A DNA stretch of 64,000 nucleotides, from positions 8,308,001 to 8,372,000 of the forward strand of contig JANTQA010000047.1 of the NCBI GenBank assembly GCA_027625915.1. Reading direction: 5' to 3'. Source of the DNA: Anaeramoeba flamelloides. Its lineage: Eukaryota; Metamonada; Anaeramoebidae. The notes under the pieces are model-generated. The model was not told the DNA's origin. It saw only the letters and a program-made list of their open reading frames with translations, and did not search any database. This document shows positions 1 through 12,600 of the stretch, in pieces. A program made the position numbers and the translations under genes. Position 1 is the stretch's first letter, and the number at the start of each line of letters is the position of its first letter.

Positions 1-1768
1 CTTTCTAAAAAACATGCCATATTTACTTGTTATTTAATGTCAATTTATTCGATCCATTGATAAATCGGTATTCTCTCAAAAAAATATACTTTTCATTTTT
101 CAACAAGATTAAACCTTTCTACATGTATCATTTTGAAAAAAGTTTCATATATTGATGATTATTTTGTTTGAAAAAATTTAACATATTTAATAAGAGAATC
201 CTGATTCCCTTATACATCTTTCACAAATATATTTAATTTAATGAACTTTTTTTATCAATATTGAAAGAAGAAATAAAAACTGAGTAAAATTTGTAACTAT
301 TTATTGAAACTATCAAGTCAATTTAAATTTTCTGATGTAATAATTGGGGATTATTTCAATGGATATTTTCAAATTTATTTGTCAAATCAACTATTTCTCA
401 AAAATTCCATCATTTTTTTTCAATTTAACCCTGAAATACTGGATTATAGTCAAATTAAAGAATTAATTATTTTTTTCAATTTTGTTGTTTAAAAAAAAAC
501 AAACTTTGTGTTTTTTATTTTAATTTTAAGATAATTCAACTTGTAAAATAATTAATAAATATCATTATTTCAAATCAGTTTTATTATAATCCAGTTACTA
601 TACGATTAATATTTGATAATATATACCCCAATCACTCTAATTTACAAACGGTGATCAAAAAATAAAACCCCATTCAATAATTACACTTCATAAAACTTGT
701 AAAAGGGGAATAAAGAAATGATCTCTACTTTGAGACATTTTTCTATCTTGAAAATAATCTGAATTTTTTTAACATTAATTTCCAATCTAAGAAAGGAAAA
801 TTCTACAAATTTATTTCAAAATTCAATCAGTTTTTAAAAAATTTTACTTCAAAAAATTCAATTTTAACCAAATTAAACAAACATTTAATAATATAAGATC
901 GTATGAAGTATGTTTGAAAAATTTTTTTATGAAATAAAAATGTCATCTTTTTGGTTTTAGAGAAACTTCTTTTATAAATTATTGATATTCTAATTAAATA
1001 ATAACTATCTTAAACAATTTCGAAAAGATCCAATCTTAAAAAAAATATTTTTTTTTTACAAAACAACATAATCCAAAATTTTGAATTAGTAACAATAAAA
1101 AAAAAACTAGTTGAAAAACCAAAAAATCTAAATTTTGTTCAAAATATAATACAAAAACTTTCAAAAAAATAATTAATTAACATTTTTCTATGATTTAGTA
1201 GCAATATTTTGATTTGCAATAATTTTTTTATTCATAGAAAATGGAGTTAGTCAAAAATAATCTCCAATCGAAATAATAAATTTATTCCATAAAAAAAAAT
1301 CTTTTGGTAAAAATAAAAAAAAAAGAAAAGTATATTTCTTAACGAAATAGATACAATCTATATATCTATAGAAAAGAAAGTTAAGGAGTTATACTATACT
1401 ACCCGATAACACAAATTAAAAAAATATTGAATCAAGGATTTTTCTCAAACCTATTTAGATAAGAATTTACTATCTTAGTAACAGACAGAACCAACTTAAT
1501 TTGAATTTAGAAAATAATCCAAAACCGAGATGACACAAATAACTTTTGGAAAATGACAATAAAGAAAAATATACCACCACAATATTTGGGCAGTTAGTAT
1601 ATGTCATGCTGTTTTATTTGGCCTCATTTATACATAAAATAAATCACAAAAGCTTTAATAAAATTCATCAAAAAAACCCAAACCAGTGAGTTTACTAAAT
1701 CATAGTATGATGACCATATAACCGGGGGGGTACACATGAAGACATTTTTCACCCATAATCTTTTTATA

Positions 1769-2305
1769 TAAACTATTTTCCAAGTATTTCGAAACTGTTT
1801 ATATGGTTGAAATAATAGCAATACCCCATTTTATCCTCAATTTTATAATAATTTAGATTTTACGCAGAATATTTGATATCACGTCATTTTTTATTTTGTT
1901 TTCATTTCTTTTTTTCCAGTTACATAATCTTTTTGGTTAGATCTTGGAATTTTTTTTTGATCTTTGATAGAAGGATAGTGTTGAATTTGTTGAATTCGAA
2001 AATCACATACAATTTGTCGATGGTTATCTTATCATTTGATCGATCAATAATTGTTGATAAAATTTTTACAAATTTACGAATATATTTTTTGTTCCGCTCG
2101 TTTCATTATTTTGGTTAGTATGGTTTTGATTTTTGAGTTTGATATATTTTTTCTTTTATTTGGATTAAAATGATTACTTATTTAAAAAATAATACTCAGT
2201 AACTTAAATGTGGTTTTATATTACTTTTGGTAAAAATATAATAAATTGAGTTTTATTTTGCCTATTTTTGATTTAGGTGTGTCCAAATTTTTGGAATGGG
2301 GTTTA
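1769..2305 (-). mobile_element. TIR element, family A copy 1 (Tc1/mariner-like MITE)
   Basis: The left end begins TAAACTATTTTCC and the right end finishes in GGAATGGGGTTTA, preceded by GTGTCCAAATTTTTG. The body aligns, in reverse orientation, with the elements at 45552-46083 and 50226-50763 over essentially its full length, for example around the shared string TTTGATCGATCAATAATT. Size (about 537 bp), TA at both borders and ends of the type AAATTTGGACACA are typical of non-autonomous Tc1/mariner elements. It has no transposase open frame. This is the most diverged left end of the three copies. Confidence 0.75.
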
Positions 2306-4752
2306 TAATGAATTTTAAATTAAAAACAATCTAAAATCATGTCACTATACACAAATACAGACTAAATACGAAACCTCAATAATGAAAAGAGAGTATGAAC
2401 AAAAAATAAAAGAAAAAAAAATGTAGCATATATTTATCTAATAATCAATAAATATAGATTACATTTAAACAGAGATAAAACAAAATAAGGAGAAAAAAAA
2501 ATAATATAATAAAAAATAAATTTATTAATTCAAAATATGATTTATACATCAATAATTAATATATTTTAATCTATTCAAATTCACGGAAATATAATAATAA
2601 TATATACTACCAATAAGAATATTTTTCTAATTGGGAGATAAAAACATCTGTCTTTAATTCTGCTTTTCTAACCCATTTATTTGAGAGATGATCTCAATTT
2701 TCCAATATAATTTCATCCTTTTTATTTGCCATTTTTTCCTTAATAAATTGCTTAATAAAATTCACTTTTTTATATTGTAAGTATCCAGATTTTTAATTTT
2801 TATCAAATTTATTAGATAAAGATAAAATTAATAATTAATAATAAAAATAAATAAATAAATAAATAATGTTAACTTGAATAGAATTGTTACATACCATCAT
2901 TTTTTTCATCAAGATTGTATAGCGGATCTAAAAGATTTATTATTTTTTTTATTCAATATTAGATGAAAAATCAAGGAAATAAATACGAAATAAAAAAAAA
3001 AAATATTAATAAATATATCTAAATAAAAATAATACCCTTCAATAGTGTCTATTAATAAAATTATGCACCATTGAATGACATTATTTTATTTTTAAAATAA
3101 AAAGAAGAAAAAAATATATTATTTCTAACTTTTAAAAAAAAATAAAATTTAAAGTTTTTTTTTATTATTTGTTCTTTAAAGAGGATCAAAATAAATTTAT
3201 TCGATTTCACCTTTGATTTAGTATAATTATTATTTTATGTATTAAATTAATATTTTTTGAATGATATAGCAAAAATTAATATATATAAATTCTGTCAGAG
3301 TGTATCAGAATAATTTACAAATATCAATTAATTAATAAATTAAAATTTGAAGAAAAAATAAGAAAAAAATAGAATAATACAAATTAGAGGATAGTTGATT
3401 TATCTAGGAAGGAAATTTGGTCAATCAACAGATGATCTTAAAAATTAAATAATTAAAAATCTTCGAGTACCGATTGAAAAAAAAACAACAATATTTATTT
3501 TGATCTCCCATTAAAGATCAAATAAAATTCCAATAGAAATCAAAATCATTTTTCTACAATCATTTTCACTATTTCTAAAACATTAAAAGAAGAATTTTTT
3601 ACTTAATGACTATAGATCTTGTGTTAAATGAATTAAGTGTCAAAAAAGAATTAATTGACAATGAAAACCAAAATCAAAATAAAAAGTGAAATAATAATTT
3701 CAATTTTAAAAATTCCAAAATCAATTTTTCTTCTAATATCTATTCAAAACCTTTAAAAACCTATAATTTGAGATTAAAACTGGGACATTTTAACTGTAAA
3801 AGGGTTATATATAAACAATTTTAAAAAAATGTTGACTCACTTTATAAATACCATTTGAAGATATTTTGAATGGTTTAATCCGATATTCTAATCAAATTTT
3901 TTTTTCATTTTTAGATCAATATCTTTTTTTCTAATTTTGCAAATTTTTAGTTTTTTTCTTTTTAAATTTCATCAAATTTTCTTTTTTCCTTTTTCAAATT
4001 GTTGTTTTTCTTTTTTTTTTATTTTATTTTTATTTTATTCTTGAGAAAGATCCTGATACAAAAAAAAAAAAGATCTTTGAAAATACCAATAAACATTAAG
4101 AAATTGCAGACTATATAATTATTTTAACTGATGAATTTAATTATTAGCAAATAATCTTATTTTTGACCTTTTCAGAGTGAATTTTCATTAATGAAAAATC
4201 TTTAATGCTCTTTTCAAAAATTGGTCATTTTTACAATTTTCTAATCTTTATAAGAAGATATTTTTTCTAAATCACTCACAAACTAATCCAGATTAAATTT
4301 TAAAATTTAATTCTGAAAGCCCGAATTTAGAAGATATGAATTATTTTGAAAAAGCACTTTTTACTCATTTCTTCAACTATTTCAATCAAAAATAAAATAT
4401 TTGATTTTTAAGGCATTCTACTTGAGGCATCTTGATGAAATTGAAAAGTAAGAAATCTATGTTAGATGTTGGAATACTAAAAGATTTTAATTCCATTTGA
4501 ATTCTTTCTAAATTCAAAAACTTAGGTTTTATTTATATATAATTTTAATAAATTTCAAAAAAAATAAATTCATTTAATTTTACATCATTCTCTCAAATAA
4601 ATTTTTAATGTTTGAAAATAAACAATTTCATCTTTTTTGACTTTAATCATTTATTCTCCACAAAAGTTAATCAAAATATAAACTATACTCCCAAGCATGT
4701 TGTTTTGATGCTTTTCTGGATCAATGAAAATTATTTTTGAAAGCATGTGCAT

Positions 4753-5215
4753 GATTGAAATATAATTGGGAAAAAGGAAATCTTTTAAAAATGATTATTC
4801 ATTTCTCCAAAGTTGACAAATGAAGTCGAATATCGGGTTTAATTGGTAACCTTGTTGAAAACAAAAAGTAAAAATTGATTAACAGAACAAACAAATTAAC
4901 TTCAAAGAATAATCCATTATATTATATAATTTTAAATCATATCAAAAAAAAATAATTTAATTCTCCTAAGTTATCAAAAGGATAAAAGTCATTTTCAAGA
5001 TCTCAAAAATATTCAATTTTTTTCATTTAATTTTTGAATAATTGATCAACTTAAGGGACTAGTAACTCTTATTTATTTTTTTTTCCCAAAGGCAATAGAG
5101 TAATTATTTACATAAGGATACAATTAAACCCGATATTCGACTTCATTTGTCAACTTTGGAGAAATGAATAATCATTTTAAAATGATTTCATTTTTCCCAA
5201 TTATATTTCAATCAA
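4753..5215. repeat. Inverted duplication with 95-bp arms
   Basis: The left arm (about 4753-4850) reads as the near-exact reverse complement of the right arm (about 5125-5215). Both contain GACAAATGAAGTCGAATATC or its complement, next to a stretch complementary to TTGGGAAAAAGGAAATC. The right arm belongs to the family K element that starts at 5053, so the left arm is a reverse-oriented fragment of the same family. The loop is about 275 bp. The very high identity of the arms, far above the identity between family K copies, suggests a recent local inverted duplication. Confidence 0.8.
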
Positions 5216-6283
5216 ATAATCTAGATCTTTTTTTGTTGGTAATTTGAATCAAATTAGAAAAAAAAACATTTTCAAAAAATTTTAATTTTGAAGCAATATC
5301 ACTTTTAGTAATTTCAGTGGTTCTTTATGAACAAGTAACCTTGAAAATTTAATCTTATTTTATAAAATACAATAAAAATAAAACAAATATTGAATCCTTG
5401 AAGATCTAAAACAATTGATCATTTATTTTTTTCACAAATAGTTATTAAATTTCTTGAAATTTAAAAGACTAGTAATATATTCTTTCTCAAATATTTCAGA
5501 GTATAAACAAGGAACTTTTTGTATTAAAATCAGACATTTGATTATATCTATTCATTCTTTTTTTATTAGAAATATGCATTTGAATTTGTTTTATTTATTG
5601 GAAAATCTTTAAAAAATTGAGAAATACTTGTAAAGTCTATTTGATACATTTGATCTTTGGGTTGTTAATGACTTACTGAAAGAATGAAGATTTGGTTATT
5701 AATTATTGATTATAAATAATCAAATTAAAAAGTATTTCCTGAGATTATAAGTTGAATTTTCAAGGTTTTCTAAAAATATTTTGGGAGAATTTTTGATTCG
5801 ATTGTTTGGTTCTTTTTCTCAGATTTTTTTATTCAATCAAAAAGAAAAAATTGATTTGAACTGTTCTTTGAATCAAAAAAATATATTTTTAACAAGTTTG
5901 AAATAATTATTGTATTTTTTATAAAATTAATTAGATTTTTTAAACTGAGTTATTATAGAACCTAGTGGTTTTATTTTTAAAGTGTATTTTTGTACACTTC
6001 CTTCATAGATTTTAAGATTTCAATCTTCTTTCAAAGAAAATAATTTTTTTTTGAAATAATTCAGAAATATGTTGGATTTTGAACTTTTTCAAAAATGAAA
6101 AAGAAAAATGGATCAAACTTTTTAAAAATAAGAAATTCATTTCTGAAAATAGTATCAAAAAAAGTTAGTTTGATTTTGCAGAAATCGTATTTTTACTTTG
6201 TTTTTCAATTTCAAGATCCGGTATAATTTTTTTGAATTTGCTATTGAATTTACTTGAAGATTTTTTATGTTTACTGGTCCCTG
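5053..6283 (+). mobile_element. 1.2-kb TIR repeat, family K copy 1
   Basis: This stretch aligns end to end with 49457-51221, once a 538-bp insertion in the second copy is removed. The left end reads AAGGGACTAGTAAC and the right end GTTTACTGGTCCCT, giving an imperfect inverted repeat of about 14 bp. No long open frame exists on either strand, so it is a non-autonomous or decayed DNA transposon of unassigned superfamily. Shared landmarks are ATTTACATA near the left end, TTGATCATTTATTTT in the middle and TTGGATTTTGAACTTTTT near the right end. Confidence 0.65.
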
Positions 6284-6559
6284 AAGAAAAAATCCATATC
6301 AAAAGATAGTATTAGAAAAACTATTATAGTGTTTTTGAATCCTCTATTTTGTCTTGTATTATTAATTTTTTCTTTTATTAAGAGATCTTACTTTTCGTTT
6401 TCATTTTCTATTAAGGTTCACAATTAAAAATGTTTTGGGCATTTTTTTCCTTTTATACTGTTTTATCCAAAATGATTATTTATGTTTTGTTTTCTTGTTT
6501 TTTTTTATTTTCCTTTCTATAATCCCAACAATACCCAAACTTTCCCTTAAATTAAAAAA

Positions 6560-7462
6560 TTAAATAGTTTCTGCGTTTTTATTTAGTGTTTTTAAAAGGA
6601 AGCTGTCAACGACTGTAGCACTTTATTTAAATAAAAGTTAAAGTTTACCTTCAGATTATACAATTAAGCTTTCTTTTAAATTTTTTTCAATTATCGAGTA
6701 TTTCGTCCAAACATTAATTATTCTGAAAAAAACGTCTTTGCTTATTTCTAACAATTTTGGAAATTATGAATGGTTGAAACTTCGATTGAAAAAGAAAAAA
6801 TGTAAGTGTAATGAATAACTGCTGAACAGGTGGGTAATAGTAATTGAATTGACAACATTAGATGAATGTTGTCAAAAAGAGATTAATTATTTGAATTTGA
6901 CAAAAAAGAAGAGAAAAGAAAAATAAAAAAAATACACAAAAAGAAAATCCTTACTCCTTTTAATTTTCAAGTTTTGAGAAGGTATTGGGCTAAGATCGAC
7001 GTTACCTGTTTTTGACAATTTTATAAAATCTTCTTGGAATTGTTTGAGAATCATTTCAGTCAACAATTTGGCGTTTTTCAGAAAATTCAAGTTAATTCTT
7101 TCATTTTCTTTCCTAAACATTTCTTCAACTCCTTCTACAACCAACATTGTTGCTTTTTTTGAATTGGAGATTTTTTTATCACGCTTTTTTGTGATGATTT
7201 TTAATTCCCTTAAATACTCTCTATTTGTATTGTTCTCCAATTCTTTTTGTTGAAATTTTGAATTAAGAATTTGCTGATTTAAGAGATGCAGTTCGATATT
7301 TTCAATCTCATTCTCTAATTGGGTTATGTGGTTTAATAAAAATTTCTTTCGAGTTTGGACTTTTGTTCCTTTTGGTTGTCGTTCCTTTTGTTCTTTCATT
7401 GATAGAATCACTTGTTGAGTAATATCGGTACTTTTTTTATCAATGTTCTTTTGTTTTTTCAT
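6560..7462 (-). CDS. Coiled-coil protein of unknown function, two exons
   Basis: The main exon is 6954-7462, starting at the ATG at 7462-7460 (context TTTCAATG). The open frame continues upstream, but that part is a hydrophobic AT-rich translation that does not look coding. The exon encodes about 170 residues: a basic start, a long charged helix around residues 45-110 with heptad-like Leu/Ile spacing (LLNHITQLENEIENIELHL), then a second helical stretch (VVEGVEEMFRKENERI). It ends at a good donor, GTAAGG, in phase 1. A plausible acceptor (CTACAG) at 6613 opens a short exon, 6560-6612, coding for 17 more residues and a TAA stop. The splice is inferred. Size and helix content would suit a subunit of a small coiled-coil complex, but I recognise no family. 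It stands alone, about 2.2 kb downstream of separase on the same strand. Confidence 0.5.
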
Positions 7463-9684
7463 TGAAACAATAATCAGGTAGTGAACAAAATAAAAAGAGA
7501 AAAAATAAAAAATTTTCATTTGCAAATTGAGGAATTTTGTAATCAAAGATGTTATTTCACAATCAGGAAAATTTTATTGTTTAGATTCGTACCAAGAAGA
7601 AAAAAATTTTCTATTTAATCTTATTTTTGGATTTCGAATAGTTTTTTTTAGTTAATTTCTGAACTGAATTTGCAGGTGGCTACATTAAATTACGCTGACA
7701 AAAACTCTCTTGAAAGAGTTCCTTGATCTCATTTAAATTGACACACCAAAAATTTCTTTTGCAAAAAAATGAGAAATTGTCATAATTTTCACAATTTTAC
7801 CTTTCTTCGATCCAATCCAAATTTAATTTTAGAATTTCATAATTTCTGTTTCAAATCATAGGACAAAAAACAATTTCTAAAGCGGTTCTAAATATTTTTT
7901 ACCATTACTTTTTCAAGTTTGAAATATTTTTAGATTTGAACTTGAAAATGAAAATCCCAAAAAGTTATTTTTTTATAAAATTTTCTTTTCAAGATCTTTT
8001 TTTGAATTTTAATTTTTGTTTTGTGTTGATTTATGACTTTGAAAATTATAATTTTTTGGTACTATTTCTTCAGAATGAAAATTTTGAGAAGGGAATGTAA
8101 AATAATACAGTAAATAAACTCCACTAATGATGGGTATGTAGTATCTAAGATATAACAGCTTTTAGAAGTTAAAAATGAAGTCAAATACAAAAATGAGAAT
8201 CAATCTATAAGGGATCTCTAGTTTGTTTCATAATAATAATTTTGTTACTGATAAGTTACTTTCTCATTCATTTTTAAAAGATAATAGAGTTTACAGTCAG
8301 GGTATTAATAAATTTTTCTCTAGAATTTTATACATTTTATTTTTTTGAATTTTTGAAAAAGAGTTTATTAACAATAATGTTATTTGATTTTGAAAAAAAT
8401 CAATAGAATTGTCCATCAATAACTAATAAAAAATAAATAAAAAAACCAAAGAAACCGAAAAAATTTTAATTTATTTGGGAAATAATAACAAAAAAATATT
8501 AATTTGGAATTGATGTAAGAGCAGGCATAGGAATTTAAATTTAATAAGTTGAAAAACAAAAATAAAATTTGAAGAAATTTTCCCAAGAATAATTGTATAA
8601 AAATGAAGTAAAAATAGACAAGTTAAAATTTCAATATATAAAAGAAGATTTAAACCCAAAAAGAAATTAGAAATTCTTGGTTTTGAACACATATCAAAAA
8701 ATTTAAAATTTACAAAAAAAGAAAACGAAAATATTAATTGGGAAGTAGAAAGTGTAAAACTTACTAAATATGAATCTTAATCAATTTAGAGATAAACTTA
8801 TTAATAAATAGTTCTGGATGGAAAGGTCAAGAATATTTAAAAATATTAGGTAGAATAATAATATAAACAAACATTCGTTTAGTCAATTTCCGTCAAGTCA
8901 GGAGATTTTCTTGAGGTTTTCTATTTTATTTGTGAAGTGTTTTAAGTTTTTTTTACTTTAGAAATAAACAGAAAATTTATTAAAACCTAACAGCACTTTT
9001 CCATGATTCAAAAGAATAGAAAAAAATCAAAGAATATACTCAATTCTTTCAAATCATGGAAAAGCTAACGGTGGTTTTTTTTTAATTTGAGAAATAAACT
9101 GAAAATTAAATAAATTTCCAATTTATTTCTTAAATTAAAAAAAAACTAATAGCTGTAAGAAGAAATTAACCCCCCCCCTTAAAAAAAAAAAATAAATAAA
9201 TAAATTGATTTTTTAATTATGGCTATTTTAAAAAATCAAATATTTTAATTATTTTTAGATTAGTGGAATTAACAGTTTTCAAAAAAATTAAGTTTTAAAA
9301 AAGAGATGAATAAATTTTTTTTAAAAAAGGTGCTTTTTTTCCCACTCGGACCTCTACACCGTATTCAAAGGTTTATTTATTTCGGTTTATTGAAAATAGA
9401 AAATATTGATTTTTAATTCTAAAAAAGTTTTTTCTCTTGTTTAAAATACAAAACTTCAAAAAGGTTTTAAAAAGTCCTCACTTTTTTAAAACTAAATTTT
9501 TTTAGATATTTTTTTAAAAAAAGTCTCACTTTTTTTAAAATAGCTGTAAAAAAATAACAAAAAGAATTTAATTTCAGATAAAAAAAAAAAAACAAATAAC
9601 AAAAAAAAATATAAAATCTAAATTAATTAATAAACAAAAATAAAATTATATTTGAAATAACCCTGAATTAAAATAAAAAAATTT
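7463..9684. other. Intergenic region between coiled-coil gene and separase
   Basis: No gene is visible. The left 1.4 kb shows nothing beyond A/T runs. The frame near 8471-8692 is AT-driven and lacks any domain. From about 8885 to 9180 lies a cluster of adjacent hairpins ending in a C run (listed separately). The rest up to the separase stop codon is A/T homopolymer-rich, with no recognisable signal. Confidence 0.55.
8885..9180. repeat. Hairpin cluster, family G copy 1, with terminal C run
   Basis: Three hairpin-forming units lie side by side. The clearest (about 8997-9064) has arms TTTTCCATGATTCAAAAGAA and TTCTTTCAAATCATGGAAAA. The first pairs TTTTCTATTTTATTT with AGAAATAAACAGAAAA. The third pairs AATTTGAGAAATAAACTG with TTATTTCTTAAATT. 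Units are separated by AAAACCTAACAGC-like linkers. The right edge carries a run of about ten C residues (around 9169-9178), striking in this base composition. Related clusters occur at about 28505-29340 and 52505-52930. It resembles a foldback-type element, but no superfamily can be assigned. Confidence 0.6.
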
Positions 9685-12600
9685 TTAAAAGTTCCTTGAT
9701 TTGATGTTGAGATCTTTAAAGATGGACTTTTTTTTCAATGACTTCAAATCAATTTTTAAGGGCTTTTTAATCCCCCAAAAAGGGATTCCGTAATAAACTG
9801 GGCTTGCGCCGATTAAATGTTTCAAAAGACAAGTATTTCTAGCGTGTGGGATTAGCTCTGCGAGAGAAACCCTCTTTGAATGCTCCTTTTTACAGAATAG
9901 CCAATTTTTCAGAAGGCTTGTCGAAAAGCGATCGATGTCGCGGTCAGTGACATCCCAAAGATTTGCCACAACTGCTGGCGATCCGGCTAAGAGATAGCTA
10001 TACACGACACCATAGGGGTCGAATTTGCCCTCTTCGAGTAATACCCCCGAAGAACAGCCCATGAGAATTGACGTGGGTGATTTCTTGAGTTTGGAAATCT
10101 GTGTCGAGGACAAATATTTTTCCCCGGCACCGTGACCAAAATATATGAACAAATCCTTGGAAAGGAGGGCGCTTTTGAAACTGTCCATCTGTGGTGCCTT
10201 ACCAATTATCCCGTCCCATTTTTTAATCGATTGGAACCAGTTTTGGAAGGTTGATTGCGTATTTTCAAGATCTCCGGAAGGGTTCAATAAATAATAGGCC
10301 TCGTCGCTATCCAAGATTTGGTTTTTCATTTGCGCTCTCTTGATTAATTGGTATTTTAAAAACCACAAAGAGGGCATCCGAGTGATCGTTTTGTCTTTGA
10401 GAAAGGGTGTTGATTCAATGGGCAATTTTTGGATTTTTCGATCCAAGATTAAGATCGTTGGGTAGCATATGGAGTTTTTTGATAATTGTGTCAAGCGAAT
10501 GATTTTTTTGCATTTGGCCAAGAATTGCTTTAATTTTAATTTCGAAATCTTGGGGCTAAAATATTTGATTAATTCAGTCATTTCCTGCTCAGTGTAATAT
10601 ATTTGAGAGCGGAGTATTAATTTCATTTCTTCCAAATTGACATCCAAAGCCTTATCTTTGTTTTTGTAGATCTGCTGTAAACATTTTTCAAATTTCTCGT
10701 TTTTTTCTTTATTCGCAATGGGACCCAAAAAGATGGAACGGAAGTTTTTGAAGACTTTCTTTTCGATCTTGAAGCATATCTGTTGGATTTTTTGATCCAG
10801 ATCTTTCCTTGTTTGCCACCAGAGTTTTTTAGCCCTTTCAGTTTTAATTTTGCTGGTTTCTTTCATTGACTCTTTTGATTCGGCGAGAATGTTTTCAAAT
10901 TCTGTCACTAATCGATTGACTTGGCCTTCCTTGAATTGGGCTTGGATATTTAAGGGCTTCTTCTGCGATTCAATTTTGGAAATTAAAATCGTTTTATTGT
11001 CAGCTCCTAAGGAAATGGATATTATTGAGCATTGCTTTGGCAAGTGTCCGTTTGTTTTATTCCATGCTTGTATATCACTTTTCTGAAAATCAACATATTG
11101 CCTTTGTTGCCTTTGGCACAGATTTTCTCTTTGATTCTCTCCCCGTCCTTCTTGCTCCGAATTGCTATTATCAATTAAAGAAAATACTTGTTGTCTTAGG
11201 GTTATTGAAAAGGAATTTTGAAGATAATACCCTGTTTCAATTGGGTTTTGTCTGCCATTGATAGTCCCAAGTAATAAACAAATTTTTCTCATTAAGATTG
11301 GTAGATATTGCAATTCTTTTAAAATTTCAAATGATTTTAACAAATTTTGTTTTAGATTGTCAAGGAGATTCTGTTGCTTGTTTGTGGATTTGCTTTGCTT
11401 CTCATTCCAGAGCAAATTTATTTCATTTTTATTTTTTTTTAAATCGATTTTTGCTAAATAATAATAAGAAATCGCTTTTTCTAATTCTGAAATATTAAAA
11501 TCTTGATTTTTCTTTTTGTTGATTAATTCATCAAGATCATTTCCTGATCCAGACTTTTCTTTTTCATCATTGTTTTGCTCATTATCTGTTTCTTCTTCAG
11601 ATTCTGAAAAGGATTGCTCCTCTTCTTCGCTATCTTTAGATTCAGAATCACTGTTTTCTTCTTCTCCTTCTTCGGTTTCTTTTGAATCACTTGTTTCTTC
11701 ATCTGTTTCTTCAGATTTTCTATTGTCAACTGATTCTGATTCATCTTCATCATCTGTTTCTTCTTCAGATTCTGAAAATGATTCCCCATCTGATTCATCA
11801 TCTTTAGATTCAGAATCATCATTTTCCTCTTCCTCCTCTGTTTTTGATTCGTATGACTCTTCTTCACTTTCTTCGTCTTTTGATTCTTCATCATCAACCG
11901 ATTCAGTTTCTTCTTCATCATTTGTTTCTTCTTCAGATTCTGAAAATGATTTCCCATCTGATTCGTCATCTTTTGATTCAGAATCATCATTTTCCTCACC
12001 CTCATCTGTTTTTGATTCGTATGACTCTTCTTCACTTTCTTCGTCATTTGATTCTTCATCACCTTCTTCTTCTTCTTCTTCATAATTTGCATTATTATTA
12101 TGCAAGTGATTTATATTATCCAATAAATTTTTAAATAATTTTTGACTTTTTTCGAATTTTTCTTTTTGGTACAAATATTTTGCGTATTGAATTTCTAATG
12201 AAGTTATTAATTTAAGTGGGATAATATTTGTTCCAAATTTATTTGTTTTTAAACAGTTTAAAATTTTTTTTGAATTTTTGAAATTAATTTTAATTAACTC
12301 TTTTTTCAATAATTTGGGATAATTGAATAATTTCCCACTTTTGAAGAAATTTAAACCATTTTTGAGAATTAATTTTGCTTTTTCATATTCTTTTGTTTTT
12401 AAATAATATTCACTTTCCACCTTAATAAGAAATAAATAAATTGGTGAAAATTTTAAATTTAATTCATTGGCATTTTCCTTCTTTTTCTCCTTAAACTTTT
12501 TCTGTTTACTTTTGCTGGTGATTAAAAATTGTTTAGCCTTGTTAATCACGGTTAGAGTCTCATTTGAAAGTTTCCCCCTTTCAAATTCAAGTTGCAATAA

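Larger units (their letters stand above)
1..6559. other. Intergenic region with element remnants
   Basis: No convincing gene is visible here. Short open frames, such as the one near 304-492, are what AT-rich noncoding DNA gives by chance. The stretch holds a 537-bp TIR element at 1769-2305, a (TAAA)n run near 2845-2866, an inverted duplication with arms at about 4753-4850 and 5125-5215, and a 1.2-kb repeat at 5053-6283. All four are listed separately. I see nothing recognisable in 1-1768 or 2306-4750 beyond A/T homopolymers and one G run at about 1724-1730. Confidence 0.6.

Noticed and set aside
304-492. 62-codon open frame on the + strand
   Set aside because: It begins with TTG, has Phe/Ile/Asn composition typical of translated AT-rich DNA, and shows no domain or flanking splice signal.
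1873-2118. 81-codon open frame on the + strand
   Set aside because: It lies wholly inside the family A element and is not conserved as a frame in the other two copies.
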